DNA of 64,000 nt from Paenibacillus phytohabitans (GTDB lineage: Bacteria; Bacillota; Bacilli; Paenibacillales; Paenibacillaceae), in assembly GCF_013141775.1 (NCBI RefSeq), contig NZ_WHOB01000062.1, positions 186,001 through 250,000 on the forward strand. Direction: 5' to 3'. Of the stretch, positions 34,308 through 42,971 are shown piece by piece. Numbering within the stretch: the stretch's first letter is position 1; each line of letters opens with the position of its first letter. A model generated the notes under the pieces. It saw only the letters and a list, made by a program, of their open reading frames with translations, was not told where the DNA came from and made no database searches. Both the position numbers and the translations under genes were made by a program.

Positions 34308-36479
34308 GTGGCTATGGACCGGACTCGTGTCGCCGTGGAGATATACGGAACTTCCTATAAACTTGTCGGAAGCAGCACTGAATATATGAAGCAGGTTGCC
34401 CGTTATGTCGATGAGCATATGCGTGCAATATCCAAATCACATTCCAGACTGGATACCCCGCGGATCGCGGTGCTTGCAGCTGTACATATGGCAGAGCAGG
34501 CTATCCAGGTTCAGGATTTCAAGAATGAATTGAATATGCTGACCGGTGAACGTACCGAGTTGCGCGTCGAGGTATCACGCCTTCAAGAGGCGCAGCGCGA
34601 ACGGCAGGAAGAATACGAGAAGCTTGAAGCGGCTGCCAAGGAAGAAGCGGCGCGGCTGATTGCCGCCGTGGAAGAAGAACGCGCAAGGCATCTGGAGCTG
34701 CAGGAGCAGGAGCGCCAGATGCACGTACAGCTGCTGGAGGAAGAGAAGCAGGCTGCTGCTTCCAGCCGCGGGCAGCTGACAGATGAACTGCAGGCGCGCG
34801 AAGCAGAGCTGAAAGCGCTGCGGGAGACTTATGAAGCAGAGCAGGCTGCAAGCCGCGAAGCTGCAAGACAGGAGCTGGAAGCGGCTGAAGCGTTACGGCT
34901 GCAGCAGCTTGAAGAGCTGAAGGCTGCTCATCTGCAGGAGCTGGAGCAGCTCCAGGAGACACTAACCCGTGAGAAAGCGGAGACGTTGGCAGGTCTGGAG
35001 CAGGAGCTGATTCAGACCCGGGAGTCTATGGGCAGTGAGATTGTTGAGATCCGTACTACCTTGAGCAAGGAGCTCGCCGATACCAAGGCAGCGCTCACCA
35101 GTGAGCTCAGCGGAGAGCGGGAAGCGTTTGAGAAGGAGCTGGCCAAGAATAAGGAGCTGCGGCAATCCCAGGGGACGCAGGAGCACAGGCACAAGCAGCA
35201 GCTTCAGGAGCTGGAGAAGCAGCTTGGTGAGTTGCGCGGCGGAACCGGGCAGCTACAGTCCCGGCTGCGCGCGGCGGAAGCCGGGCTCAAGGGCGAGCGC
35301 GATGCGCGCCTGACGCTGCTCGCGCAGTACGAAGCTGTGCTGAAGCGGGAAGAGCAGCTTGGCGAAGAGCTGCGCCTTGCGGCAGAGCAGGGGCAGCAGC
35401 ATAGCGCAGAGCTGGAAGAAGTGCGCCAGCATTACGTCCAGGCGCAGGATGAAGCAGCTGGGCTTAACCGTGCACTGCAGGAAACAGCGGACAAGCTAAG
35501 TGCGGCGCTGGAAGAACTGCAGACTGCCAATGAGCTCAGCGGTCTGCTGAATGATGAGCTGGAGGGGCTGCGTCAGCGTTATGAGCTGACGCAGGAAGAA
35601 GCTGCGTCTCTCCGCAAAACTCTGCGGGAGACGACGGATAATCTGAGCCGGACACAGGCGGAATTTGACCGTACCGCGCTCGAAGCCAGCTCCTGGCAGG
35701 AGCTGGCGAACAAGCATATGGAGGATATCGGCGAGCTGGAGATGAATCTTCTGGAAGCCGGCGAGAAATCGGCAGCGCTGCAGCGTGAAGTCGAGACCCT
35801 CCGCGGACAGGCGGATGGAATGGTGCAGCAGCTTGACCTGGAGGCCCAGCTTCGTGCTGAGGCGGAGCAGGAAGCTGCCCTTCAGCAGGAAGCGGCAGAG
35901 GCAGCCCGTAAGGAACTGGCGGCGCTGCGCGGCCGCTACGAAGAGCTGATCGCCCAGTATGATGAAATTCTGCAGGATGGCGAACAGCTGAAGGAACGTT
36001 ATGAGCTGCTGGAAGCTGAAGGCGAGGAAGCTGCGCGGCGTCTGGAAGAGCTCTACGAGGCGGGCCGCGAAGCTGCCGCAGCGGCGGCGGAGCAGCAGGA
36101 AGCGCTCCGCGAGACCAGGGAGTACGAAGCTTCATGGAAGCAGAAGTACGAAGAGCTGCAGCAGCGCGAGCAGCAGTGGAGCGAGCAGGAGGCGAAGCTG
36201 CGTGAGGAGATTGAGATCTGGCAGCAGGAAGCCGGGGACGCTGAAGCCCAGGCGGAATCCGTGAGCCGCTCGCGCAGCGAGACTGCGCAGCAGCTTGGGG
36301 AGATCGGCGAGAGCTACGAGCTCGTCCAGGGCCAGTTGCGCCTGGTTCAGGCCCAGTTCGAGCTGCAGCAGGGTGAGCTGGACAAGCTCTCCCAGGAGCA
36401 CCGCAGCCTGCAGGCGGAATATGCCAAGCTGCAGAGTGAATATAATGAATGGATTCAACTGATCGAACAGGACAGTTGA
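34308..36479 (+). CDS. ZapA-domain protein fused to a roughly 620-residue coiled coil
   Basis: Residues 1-90 are a ZapA domain (VAVEIYGTSYKLVG..., YMKQVARYVDEHM, DTPRIAVLAAVHMAEQ), the FtsZ-ring stabilising protein. Bacillus ZapA ends there at about 85 residues. This protein continues to 723 residues as an almost uninterrupted Glu/Gln/Ala/Leu coiled coil, with heptads and repeated EELQ/ELEQLQE motifs. The GTG at 34308 follows AAAGGAGGG by seven bases; an ATG at 34314 is possible. The gene keeps the pheT-zapA order known from Bacillus. The tail might act as a long spacer or filament at the divisome. The minus-strand frame over its 3' half is a shadow. Confidence 0.88.
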   Translation: MAMDRTRVAVEIYGTSYKLVGSSTEYMKQVARYVDEHMRAISKSHSRLDTPRIAVLAAVHMAEQAIQVQDFKNELNMLTGERTELRVEVSRLQEAQRERQEEYEKLEAAAKEEAARLIAAVEEERARHLELQEQERQMHVQLLEEEKQAAASSRGQLTDELQAREAELKALRETYEAEQAASREAARQELEAAEALRLQQLEELKAAHLQELEQLQETLTREKAETLAGLEQELIQTRESMGSEIVEIRTTLSKELADTKAALTSELSGEREAFEKELAKNKELRQSQGTQEHRHKQQLQELEKQLGELRGGTGQLQSRLRAAEAGLKGERDARLTLLAQYEAVLKREEQLGEELRLAAEQGQQHSAELEEVRQHYVQAQDEAAGLNRALQETADKLSAALEELQTANELSGLLNDELEGLRQRYELTQEEAASLRKTLRETTDNLSRTQAEFDRTALEASSWQELANKHMEDIGELEMNLLEAGEKSAALQREVETLRGQADGMVQQLDLEAQLRAEAEQEAALQQEAAEAARKELAALRGRYEELIAQYDEILQDGEQLKERYELLEAEGEEAARRLEELYEAGREAAAAAAEQQEALRETREYEASWKQKYEELQQREQQWSEQEAKLREEIEIWQQEAGDAEAQAESVSRSRSETAQQLGEIGESYELVQGQLRLVQAQFELQQGELDKLSQEHRSLQAEYAKLQSEYNEWIQLIEQDS

Positions 36480-36497
36480 ATGGCGGATGCATTAACG

Positions 36498-36542
36498 AAA
36501 GAGCTGTTTTAAGCAGGAGACTGCTTGGAACGGCTCTTTTGC
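36498..36542 (+). terminator. Terminator after the zapA-like gene
   Basis: AAAGAGCTGTTTTAAGCAG pairs imperfectly with CTGCTTGGAACGGCTCTTTT, with a four-base loop and a T run. Confidence 0.8.
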
Positions 36543-36690
36543 TGTTTAGGGGGGAGTCCCACCGAGTCCACCTGAAGTGAATGGTAAGGAGAATCAAAGC
36601 AACCTTGATTTCTTCAGAAGCGGACCAAAGGGCGGGAATGAAGAGCCAAAGTGCACCTGAATCCGCAAGTAGTGGGCGGCAGGCAGAGTA

Positions 36691-36898
36691 GATGAGCCGA
36701 ATGTATTCGAAAAACCGAATACAATGCGCCTCCGAGCGAGTAGATGAGCCGAGTGTATGCGAAAAACCGAGTTCAATGTGCGTCCGAGAAAGCAGATGAG
36801 CCGAATGTATGCGAAAAACCGAATACAATGTGCGTCCGAGAGCGTAGACGAGCCGAATGTATGGGAAAAACCGAGTACAATTAAAGGGATAAATCCCT
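36691..36898 (+). repeat. 52-bp repeat cluster (four units)
   Basis: Units start at GATGAGCC/GACGAGCC positions 36691, 36743, 36795 and 36847, each 52 bp apart. The core reads CCGAATGTAT-GCGAAAAAC-CGA then TACAATGTGCGTCCGAG, with variants. The first unit holds GTATTCG-AAAAAC-CGAATAC, a perfect seven-base stem. The last unit runs into the 51-bp array, its second half being replaced by an AAAGGGATAAATCCC hairpin. It is unrelated in sequence to the 51-bp unit, though nearly the same length. Confidence 0.85.
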
Positions 36899-37362
36899 CT
36901 GAATCCGCCGAAAGTGGGCGACATGAGGAAATTAAAGGGAAAAATCCCTCTAACTCCGCCAAAAGTGGGCGACATGGTGAAATTAAAGGGATAAATCCCT
37001 TTGAATCCGCCGAAAGTGAGCGGCATGGGGAAATTAAAGGGAAAAATCCCTCTGAACCCGCCCAAAGTGGGCAGTAGGAGTAAATGAGGGGCACTAGTGC
37101 CCCTGAACCCGCCCAAAGTGGGCAGTAGGAGTAAATGAGGAGCACTAGTGCCCCTGAATCCGCCGAAAGCGGGCATCAGGCGGGAATGAAGAGCAGAAGT
37201 GCCCCTGAATCCGCCGAAAGCGGTCGACAGGAGGAAATGAGGAGCAGAAGTGCCCCTGAATCCGCCGAAAGCGCGCGGCCGGAGGAAATGAGGAGCAGAA
37301 GTGCCCCTGAATCCGCCGGAGGTGGACGGTGGAGGGGACTGAGGAAATCACAAATCCCTTTT
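36879..37362 (+). repeat. 51-bp tandem repeat array 2 (nine units plus a half unit)
   Basis: Unit starts lie at 36904, 36955, 37006, 37057, 37108, 37159, 37210, 37261 and 37312, again exactly 51 bp apart and in the same strand as array 1. A half unit precedes (36879-36903). Units 1-3 carry the AAAGGGA-type hairpin, units 4-8 the AGGGGCA/AGGAGCA-type, and unit 9 is decayed. The type order is therefore opposite to array 1. In units 4 and 5 the loop is CTAG, making AGGGGCACTAGTGCCCCT a full palindrome. A further diverged unit lies at about 36633-36685. No promoter or ORF with a ribosome site is inside. Confidence 0.93.
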
Positions 37363-37512
37363 GACTCTCGTAATGGGCAAATGGAGATAAGCCAAACACT
37401 GGTGTGCCGCTTAATTCGCCATCGGGCGGATTTGGCTGCGAATAGGCAACCTCCACAATTAATGATTCTGAATTTCTAGGTTTCACATAACAAGTTATTC
37501 ATAAATTAAATA

Positions 37513-37528
37513 TTGCAACCGTTTACAA
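37513..37528. promoter_or_regulatory. cre-like site (CcpA) at the head of the sugar operon
   Basis: TTGCAACCGTTTACAA is a near-palindrome fitting the catabolite-responsive consensus TGWAANCGNTNWCA with one mismatch. It lies about 33 bp before the start of the sensor gene, where CcpA binding would block transcription when glucose is used. Confidence 0.65.
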
Positions 37529-37560
37529 CTCGGGGTAGGATGTTGATTGAGGTGAGCATG

Positions 37561-38550
37561 ATGGATAAAAAATGGGTCAGCGGCGCGGGGGTTATTGTGC
37601 TATTTCTGCTGCTGGCATATCTGTTTATAGACTTTGCCAATCATTCAGGCCGGATGGGCAATATTGTCAATGAATTAAGCGGGCATCCCGGCGGAGATAA
37701 TACCGGCTATCATATTGTGCTGATCGAGCAGGAGCGGTACCATCCGTACTGGGAAATGGTCGAGAAGGGTGCCAAAGAGGCTGCTGCGAAATACGGAATT
37801 GATATCGAGTTCACCGGCCCGGTGCGCAATAACATGGAGGAGCAGATCAGCCTGCTGGAAAAAGCGATTGCCGCACAGGCGGATGCGATCATCGTGCAGG
37901 GGCTGAACGACGAGAAGTTTACCCCCGTAATTGATAAAGCCGTGAACCGGGGGATTCCGGTGATCACCATTGATACCGACGCTCCGGCGAGCAGGCGGCT
38001 GGCTTATGTAGGGACCGACAATGTTGCAGCCGGCGAGGCGCTGGGTCGTATGGTGGTGCAGACGACCGGCGGTAAAGGGAAGATCGGCGTGATCATCGGC
38101 AGCGAGCTGGCCAAGAATCAGGTTCAGCGTCTGAACGGCCTCAGCAATATTGTGAAAAATTACAGCGGCCTTGCAATTGTGGATGTCCGCAGCTCCAACA
38201 TCTCGCATATGGAGGCAATCCAGCAGGCAGCTGATATGCTGCGGCTTCATCCGGAGATTGATGTGATGGTCGGCACCAGCTCAACCGATGCGCTGGGAGT
38301 ACTGCAGGCCTCCAAGAGCCTGAAGCGTGTTCCGATGACGATTATTGGCTTCGATAACCAGGCAGAGACCCTTGCTGCCATCAGCCGCGGGGATATCACG
38401 GCCACAGTGGCACAGCAGCCTTATCTTATGGGGGCTACGGCTGTGCGGCTGCTCCATGAGCATTTTCAGGGAATGCAGCTGGAGTCCAAATACTTCACCG
38501 GCGTGAAGGTGCTGGACAAGTCTAATGTGCAGGAGGGAGAGAGCCTATGA
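37561..38550 (+). CDS. Membrane-anchored sugar-binding sensor protein (XylFII-like)
   Basis: The 329-residue protein has a signal anchor (about 6-25) and a periplasmic-binding (peripla_BP_4, ribose/xylose type) domain: HIVLIEQERYHPYWEMVEKGAKEAA is the first beta-alpha unit, DTDAPASRR the hinge region, and VGTSSTDALG and IIGFDNQAE the later units. It is encoded directly before, and overlaps by four bases, a LytS/YesM-type kinase. This order matches the XylFII-LytS/YesN three-component sensors described in Clostridium beijerinckii, where the binding protein perceives the sugar for the kinase. The start is the ATG at 37561, or the adjacent ATG at 37558, after GAGGTGA. A cre-like site lies upstream. 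Confidence 0.85.
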   Translation: MDKKWVSGAGVIVLFLLLAYLFIDFANHSGRMGNIVNELSGHPGGDNTGYHIVLIEQERYHPYWEMVEKGAKEAAAKYGIDIEFTGPVRNNMEEQISLLEKAIAAQADAIIVQGLNDEKFTPVIDKAVNRGIPVITIDTDAPASRRLAYVGTDNVAAGEALGRMVVQTTGGKGKIGVIIGSELAKNQVQRLNGLSNIVKNYSGLAIVDVRSSNISHMEAIQQAADMLRLHPEIDVMVGTSSTDALGVLQASKSLKRVPMTIIGFDNQAETLAAISRGDITATVAQQPYLMGATAVRLLHEHFQGMQLESKYFTGVKVLDKSNVQEGESL

Positions 38551-39980
38551 GTATCCGCCATAAGCTGCTCATCTGCATTCCGCTGCTTGTGCTGCTGATG
38601 AGCTCGGTCTCTTTTGTGCTTTTTGAGAGCGGAAAGAATGTGCAGGAGAGCTACCATCTGATGATGAACCGGATCATGCTGTACAAGGAAGTATCCTATG
38701 AGGTAGGAGAGAATATGCGCTCCCTGAACCGTTTCATTATGCAGGTGGACGCGGACAGCTTCCCGGAGGTGCAGAAGCATCTGAGCGCTGTGCAGGAGCT
38801 GCGGGCGAAGCTGGACGGAATGGCGACCATCGGGGGAAGCGGCCTTCCGCTGATGAACTACAGCCATATCATTGATACGTTTCTGGAGCAGGCCGGGCAG
38901 ATGATTACAGAGATCGACGGGCAGGACTCCAACACGCTGGCCGGTGCCTATATCGAGGCGGAGCAGACGCAGCGGTTCATCCGCGAGGAGGCACAGGAGC
39001 TGGTTGACCTGGAACTGGACCAGTACAAGCCGATCTATGCGGAGATCATGTCCACGACGGCCAAGCTGAACCGGCTGGGGAGCCTGCTGGTAATTACCGC
39101 TGCGCTGCTTAGTATCTGTATGGCGATCTGGCTGTCCGGGAGCATCACAGGACCTATCCGCCGCCTCGTAGCCACCGCCAAGCAGATCTCCAAGGGGAGG
39201 ATGGATACGAAAGCGCCGGAGAGTGTTAACAACGATGAGATCAGCATCCTGTGCCGGGCTTTTAACGGAATGATCGATAATATCCAGGAGCTGATGAAGG
39301 AGAATATCAAGAGCGTGGAGAAGGACCGGCTGGTCAAGGAGCTGGAGCTGAAAATGCTGCAGAGCCAGATCAATCCGCATTTTCTGTTCAACACACTGAA
39401 CTCCATCGCCAAGCTGGCGTATCTGGAAGGAGCGGCAAGGACCAGTGATCTGACTGTATCGGTATCCCGCCTGCTCCGGTATAACCTGCAGAAGCTTGAC
39501 CAGGCTGTACCGCTGCGCGAGGAAGTAGAGCATGTGAACGAGTATATTAACATTCAGCGGGCCCGCTTCCGTGACCGGATCGCTTTTGAGATGGATATTG
39601 ATGAGCAGGCGCTCGGCGGAATGATTCCCTGCCTGACCCTTCAGCCGATCTTCGAGAATGCTTTTGTCCACGGGCTGGAGCAAATGGAGGAGGGGGCGGT
39701 GCTGTCACTGTCGATCCGCTACCGCAGCGGACTTGTAGAGATTGAGATCAGCGATAACGGAGTGGGCATGAACCGGGAGACCGTAGCCAGGCTAATGGGA
39801 TCGATTCAGCAGGAAGCTCCGTATTTCAGCGGCAAAGGCCAGTCTACCGGACTGGGGACACATAATGTATTCAAACGGCTGCATCTGTTCTTTGACGGAC
39901 AGCAGCTGATCGAGATTGACAGCAGTGAAGGGCAGGGGACGGCGGTGCTGTTCAAAGTACCCTTCCGCCCGTCTGCCTGA
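38547..39980 (+). CDS. Sensor histidine kinase, LytS/YesM type
   Basis: The 477-residue membrane kinase has TM1 at about 7-26, an extracellular helical segment to about 170, TM2 (about 172-195), HAMP (about 196-248), and a His_kinase domain with phospho-acceptor His in QINPHFLFNTLNSIAKLA (about 273-290). The HATPase domain has GVGM and GTGLG-like (STGLGT) boxes. It overlaps the upstream sugar-binding sensor by four bases and is followed 29 bp later by its regulator. With both it would make a three-component sugar sensor. Confidence 0.93.
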   Translation: MSIRHKLLICIPLLVLLMSSVSFVLFESGKNVQESYHLMMNRIMLYKEVSYEVGENMRSLNRFIMQVDADSFPEVQKHLSAVQELRAKLDGMATIGGSGLPLMNYSHIIDTFLEQAGQMITEIDGQDSNTLAGAYIEAEQTQRFIREEAQELVDLELDQYKPIYAEIMSTTAKLNRLGSLLVITAALLSICMAIWLSGSITGPIRRLVATAKQISKGRMDTKAPESVNNDEISILCRAFNGMIDNIQELMKENIKSVEKDRLVKELELKMLQSQINPHFLFNTLNSIAKLAYLEGAARTSDLTVSVSRLLRYNLQKLDQAVPLREEVEHVNEYINIQRARFRDRIAFEMDIDEQALGGMIPCLTLQPIFENAFVHGLEQMEEGAVLSLSIRYRSGLVEIEISDNGVGMNRETVARLMGSIQQEAPYFSGKGQSTGLGTHNVFKRLHLFFDGQQLIEIDSSEGQGTAVLFKVPFRPSA

Positions 39981-40009
39981 GCCGCAGCTGAGAAAGGAGA
40001 TGGATTACG

Positions 40010-41590
40010 ATGTACAGACTGCTGATCGCCGATGATGAGGCGCTGGAACGGGAAGGGCTGGAGCTGATGATCCGCCATATTTTCCCGGATGGTTTTGAAT
40101 TTCTGCATGCCGAGAACGGACGGAAGGCCATTCAGCTCGCGGAGGAGCACCGGCCTGATATTATCTTCATGGACATTAAGATGCCGGGCATTCAGGGACT
40201 GGAGGCCGTACGGCAGATTCTCACCAAGCTCCCTTCCGCGCAGATCGTGATGATTACCGCTCATGATTACTTCTCCTATGCCAAGGAGGGGCTGCTGCTG
40301 GGCGTGCGGGATTATCTGCTGAAGCCGGCCAGACGGGACGAAGTGGCGGATGTGCTGAAGCAGCTGATGGCGGTGATCCAGGAGGAGAAGCGGCGCAGGA
40401 ATGAGCAACTGGAGCTGCAGGAGAAGCTGGCCCATCTGCTTCCGCTGGCCGAGAACGAGCTGACAATGATGCTCATGCTGGAGCATGTGCAGGACCTGGA
40501 GCTGGAACAAGTGGCTGGTCTGCTGGAGCTGCAGTGGGCCAAAGGCTACGCGATGGTGCTGTCATTCCCGAGGCATTCTAGCTCAGCTTGGGAAGAATTC
40601 CAGCAGGGCAAGCGGGAGATCTATGAGGCGGTCAAGCAGTTTGCCAGAGCAGGGCTCGGCTGCCTGTCCGGGCCGCTGATCGGGCATCAGCTGGCGTTGT
40701 TTATCCCCTTGCCGCCGGGGCGGACCGGTTACTCACAGCGCGTCAGCTCCATGGATTGGGGGGAGCGGCTCCGCAGTCTGATGGAGCAGCGGTTCGGTCT
40801 GCCGGTCAGCATAGGCATCGGCTCGATCCGTGAAGGCTGGGACGGGCTTAGCCGATCCTACCGGGAAGCGGTCCGTGTCTGTGCGGATCACCATGATTCC
40901 TTCAGCGTGCACCACTATGATGATATCATCCAAAGCTCCGGGCAGACGGCCGTATCCCTGGATGAGGAGAAGCGGCTGCTGGATGCCCTGCTGCAGCGCA
41001 GCAAGCAGGAAGCCGTAGAACGCTTCGGAATTCTGTATGCCGCTTTCGAGCAAGGCGGCGGGCGGCCGCTGCCCGAAGTGCGGGGAGAGGTGACCGGGCT
41101 CCTGCTGTTCCTCGCCAGAGGCGTTCACTCCGCAGCCGGAGCGGAGATCCTGGCCTCCTTGCATACAGCGGAGGATCCCATATCGCTAAGGCTGAGTGCT
41201 GAATCCTGGCTGGAGCGGCTGATCCACAATCTGGAGCAGGAACAGGAGCATAACCGTTCCCATGTCCATCAGCGGGCGCTGCTCTACATCAGCCAGAAAT
41301 ATAAAGAAGACATATCAATGGAGCAGACGGCTGAATATGTGAATTTAAGCCCGCATTATTTCAGCAAATTGTTCCGGCAGCATGCGGGCGAAACCTTCAT
41401 TGATTACGTCACACGGCTAAGAATCAACGAAGCGAAGCGCCTGATCACCGGAGATCAGCTGAACCTCAAGGAGATTTGTTACGAGGTAGGCTATAAGGAC
41501 CCGAATTACTTCAGCAGGGTCTTCAAAAAAGCGGCCGGCATGACGCCAAGCGAATTCCGGCAGCAGCATGAGAAGCAGGGTCCTTGCTGA
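40010..41590 (+). CDS. Response regulator, YesN type (REC plus AraC HTH)
   Basis: The 526-residue regulator has a receiver domain (1-120) with acidic pocket DDE (8-10), phospho-acceptor Asp55 in IIFMDIKMPG and Lys in LLKPARR. A long middle region (about 130-400) follows, then an AraC-type double HTH at the C-terminus (about 420-522; ISMEQTAEYVNLSPHYFSKLFR and LKEICYEVGYKDPNYFSRVFKK). AGAAAGGAG precedes the ATG. It likely activates the sugar ABC genes just downstream. A terminator overlaps its stop codon, so the transporter genes may have their own start or be reached by readthrough. Confidence 0.93.
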   Translation: MYRLLIADDEALEREGLELMIRHIFPDGFEFLHAENGRKAIQLAEEHRPDIIFMDIKMPGIQGLEAVRQILTKLPSAQIVMITAHDYFSYAKEGLLLGVRDYLLKPARRDEVADVLKQLMAVIQEEKRRRNEQLELQEKLAHLLPLAENELTMMLMLEHVQDLELEQVAGLLELQWAKGYAMVLSFPRHSSSAWEEFQQGKREIYEAVKQFARAGLGCLSGPLIGHQLALFIPLPPGRTGYSQRVSSMDWGERLRSLMEQRFGLPVSIGIGSIREGWDGLSRSYREAVRVCADHHDSFSVHHYDDIIQSSGQTAVSLDEEKRLLDALLQRSKQEAVERFGILYAAFEQGGGRPLPEVRGEVTGLLLFLARGVHSAAGAEILASLHTAEDPISLRLSAESWLERLIHNLEQEQEHNRSHVHQRALLYISQKYKEDISMEQTAEYVNLSPHYFSKLFRQHAGETFIDYVTRLRINEAKRLITGDQLNLKEICYEVGYKDPNYFSRVFKKAAGMTPSEFRQQHEKQGPC

Positions 41591-41608
41591 CAGAGCAAGG
41601 ACTTTTTT
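41580..41608 (+). terminator. Terminator overlapping the yesN-like stop codon
   Basis: GTCCTTGCT (41580-41588) pairs with AGCAAGGAC (41594-41602), with a five-base loop and TTTTTT. It divides the regulatory genes from the transport genes. Confidence 0.85.
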
Positions 41609-41676
41609 GTGCTCCGGCCCCGGATAATCCTATGAAAGCGGCCGGGAAGAATTACATTACAGGAGAGGAGGACGGA

Positions 41677-41799
41677 ATGCAGGCGGAGAGCAAGAAAGTG
41701 CTGGGAATAGCGGCTCCTGCGGCGGATGATCCATGCTACACTTTTTTTGTAAGCGCAATCAAATATGCGGCTAATGAAAAGGGGCGAAGGGCAGAGTGA
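41677..41799 (+). CDS. 40-codon ORF coupled to xylF; resembles the first unit of a binding protein
   Basis: The ATG at 41677 has a strong ribosome site (GGAGAGGAGG) and the frame ends at TGA 41799, overlapping the GTG of xylF by four bases. The peptide, containing KVLGIAAPAADDPCYTFF and SAIKYAANEKG, looks like the first beta strand and helix of a periplasmic sugar-binding fold, without a signal peptide. It may be a remnant of a truncated binding-protein gene, or a short translated leader that couples ribosomes into xylF. The strong ribosome site suggests it is translated. Confidence 0.55.
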   Translation: MQAESKKVLGIAAPAADDPCYTFFVSAIKYAANEKGRRAE

Positions 41800-42884
41800 G
41801 AAAATACGGAAGAGCAATTTCACTGGGGATGGCAGCGTTAGTGCTGGCAGCGTCAATGGCGGGCTGTGGGGTGGTCTCAAACGGTGATAATCAGAAGAAG
41901 GAGACATCAGGCGCAGCGAAGGACGGGGACAAAATTGTCATCGGCATGTCGATGGATACCTTGAAGGAGGAGCGCTGGCAGAAGGACCGGGATATCTTTA
42001 CGGCAAAAGTGGAGGAGCTTGGCGGTGAAGTGAAGGTGCTGGCTGCAAACGGCGATGATGCTACCCAGTTAAGCCAGGCGGAACAGCTGATCTCCCAGGG
42101 TGTGGATGTGCTTGTGGTTATTGCCCATAACGCGGAAGCAACGGCTCCGATCGTAGAGAAGGCTCACAAGGAAGGCATCAAGGTCATTGCCTATGACCGC
42201 CTGATCAATAATGCCGAGGTAGACTATTATATTTCGTTTGATAACGTGCGTGTCGGAGAGTTCCAGGCTCAGGCGGTCATTGATAAGGCTCCTAAAGGCA
42301 ATATCGTCTATATCGGCGGTGCCGATACGGATAACAACGCCCATATGTTCAAAGAAGGGGCGATGAATATTCTGAAGCCTCTTGAAGAGAAAGGCGACAT
42401 TAAGATTGTCTACGACCAGTTCTCCAAGGACTGGAAGCCGGAAGAGGCGCTGAAAAATATGGAGAATGCGCTGACCGCGAACAATAATGATGTTCAAGGT
42501 GTGGTAGCAGCCAATGACGGGACTGCAGGCGGTTCGATCCAGGCGCTCACGGCTCAGGGTATGGCCGGTAAAATACCGGTATCCGGCCAGGATGCTGACC
42601 TTGCTGCGGTACAGCGCATCGCCGAAGGCACGCAGCTGATGACAGTCTATAAACCGATCAACGCGATTGCAACGAAAGCTGCGGAAATGGCAATAGCAGC
42701 TGCCAAAGGCGAAAGTATTTCGACGGAAAAATCAGTTAACAACGGTAAAATTGATGTTCCTTCTGTGCTGCTCGATCCGCTAGCGGTCAATAAGGATAAC
42801 CTGGACGTACTGATCAAGGACGGCTTCCACAAGCTTGAGGATGTCTACAAGAACGTTCCGAAGGACCAGTGGCCGAAACAATAA
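41796..42884 (+). CDS. xylF: Sugar (xylose-type) ABC transporter substrate-binding lipoprotein
   Basis: The 362-residue lipoprotein has a signal peptide with lipobox ASMAGC (Cys near residue 24) and a peripla_BP_4 domain close to XylF: IVIGMSMDTLKEERWQKDRD, ANGDDATQLSQAEQLISQGVDVLV, AYDRLINNAEVDYYISFDN and VSGQDADLAAVQRI. Such sequences are typical of D-xylose-binding proteins; other pentoses are possible. It starts at the GTG at 41796 with GAAGGG just upstream, overlapping the 40-codon ORF. A 13-bp hairpin after the stop may raise its mRNA level over the rest of the operon. Confidence 0.9.
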   Translation: MRKYGRAISLGMAALVLAASMAGCGVVSNGDNQKKETSGAAKDGDKIVIGMSMDTLKEERWQKDRDIFTAKVEELGGEVKVLAANGDDATQLSQAEQLISQGVDVLVVIAHNAEATAPIVEKAHKEGIKVIAYDRLINNAEVDYYISFDNVRVGEFQAQAVIDKAPKGNIVYIGGADTDNNAHMFKEGAMNILKPLEEKGDIKIVYDQFSKDWKPEEALKNMENALTANNNDVQGVVAANDGTAGGSIQALTAQGMAGKIPVSGQDADLAAVQRIAEGTQLMTVYKPINAIATKAAEMAIAAAKGESISTEKSVNNGKIDVPSVLLDPLAVNKDNLDVLIKDGFHKLEDVYKNVPKDQWPKQ

Positions 42885-42898
42885 GGGCGGCCTGTCGT

Positions 42899-42938
42899 CA
42901 AGCAGATGCGGCGCCTGTGGCGTTACCGCATCTGCTTG
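42899..42938 (+). other. mRNA hairpin between xylF and xylG
   Basis: CAAGCAGATGCGG pairs perfectly with CCGCATCTGCTTG; an inner CGCC/GGCG is also present. There is no T run, so it is a likely 3' stabiliser or partial terminator, common after binding-protein genes. Confidence 0.7.
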
Positions 42939-42971
42939 CAGGTTTAAGGGCCGGAAGGAGGAGCGGAAGGC

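Noticed and set aside
35536..37176. 546-codon minus-strand ORF over the zapA-like gene and array 2
   Set aside because: It comes from coiled-coil codon bias and the repeat array; there is no start signal, and the plus-strand gene is clear.
2588..37362. CRISPR arrays
   Set aside because: The units are direct tandem repeats without unique spacers, and no cas gene is present.
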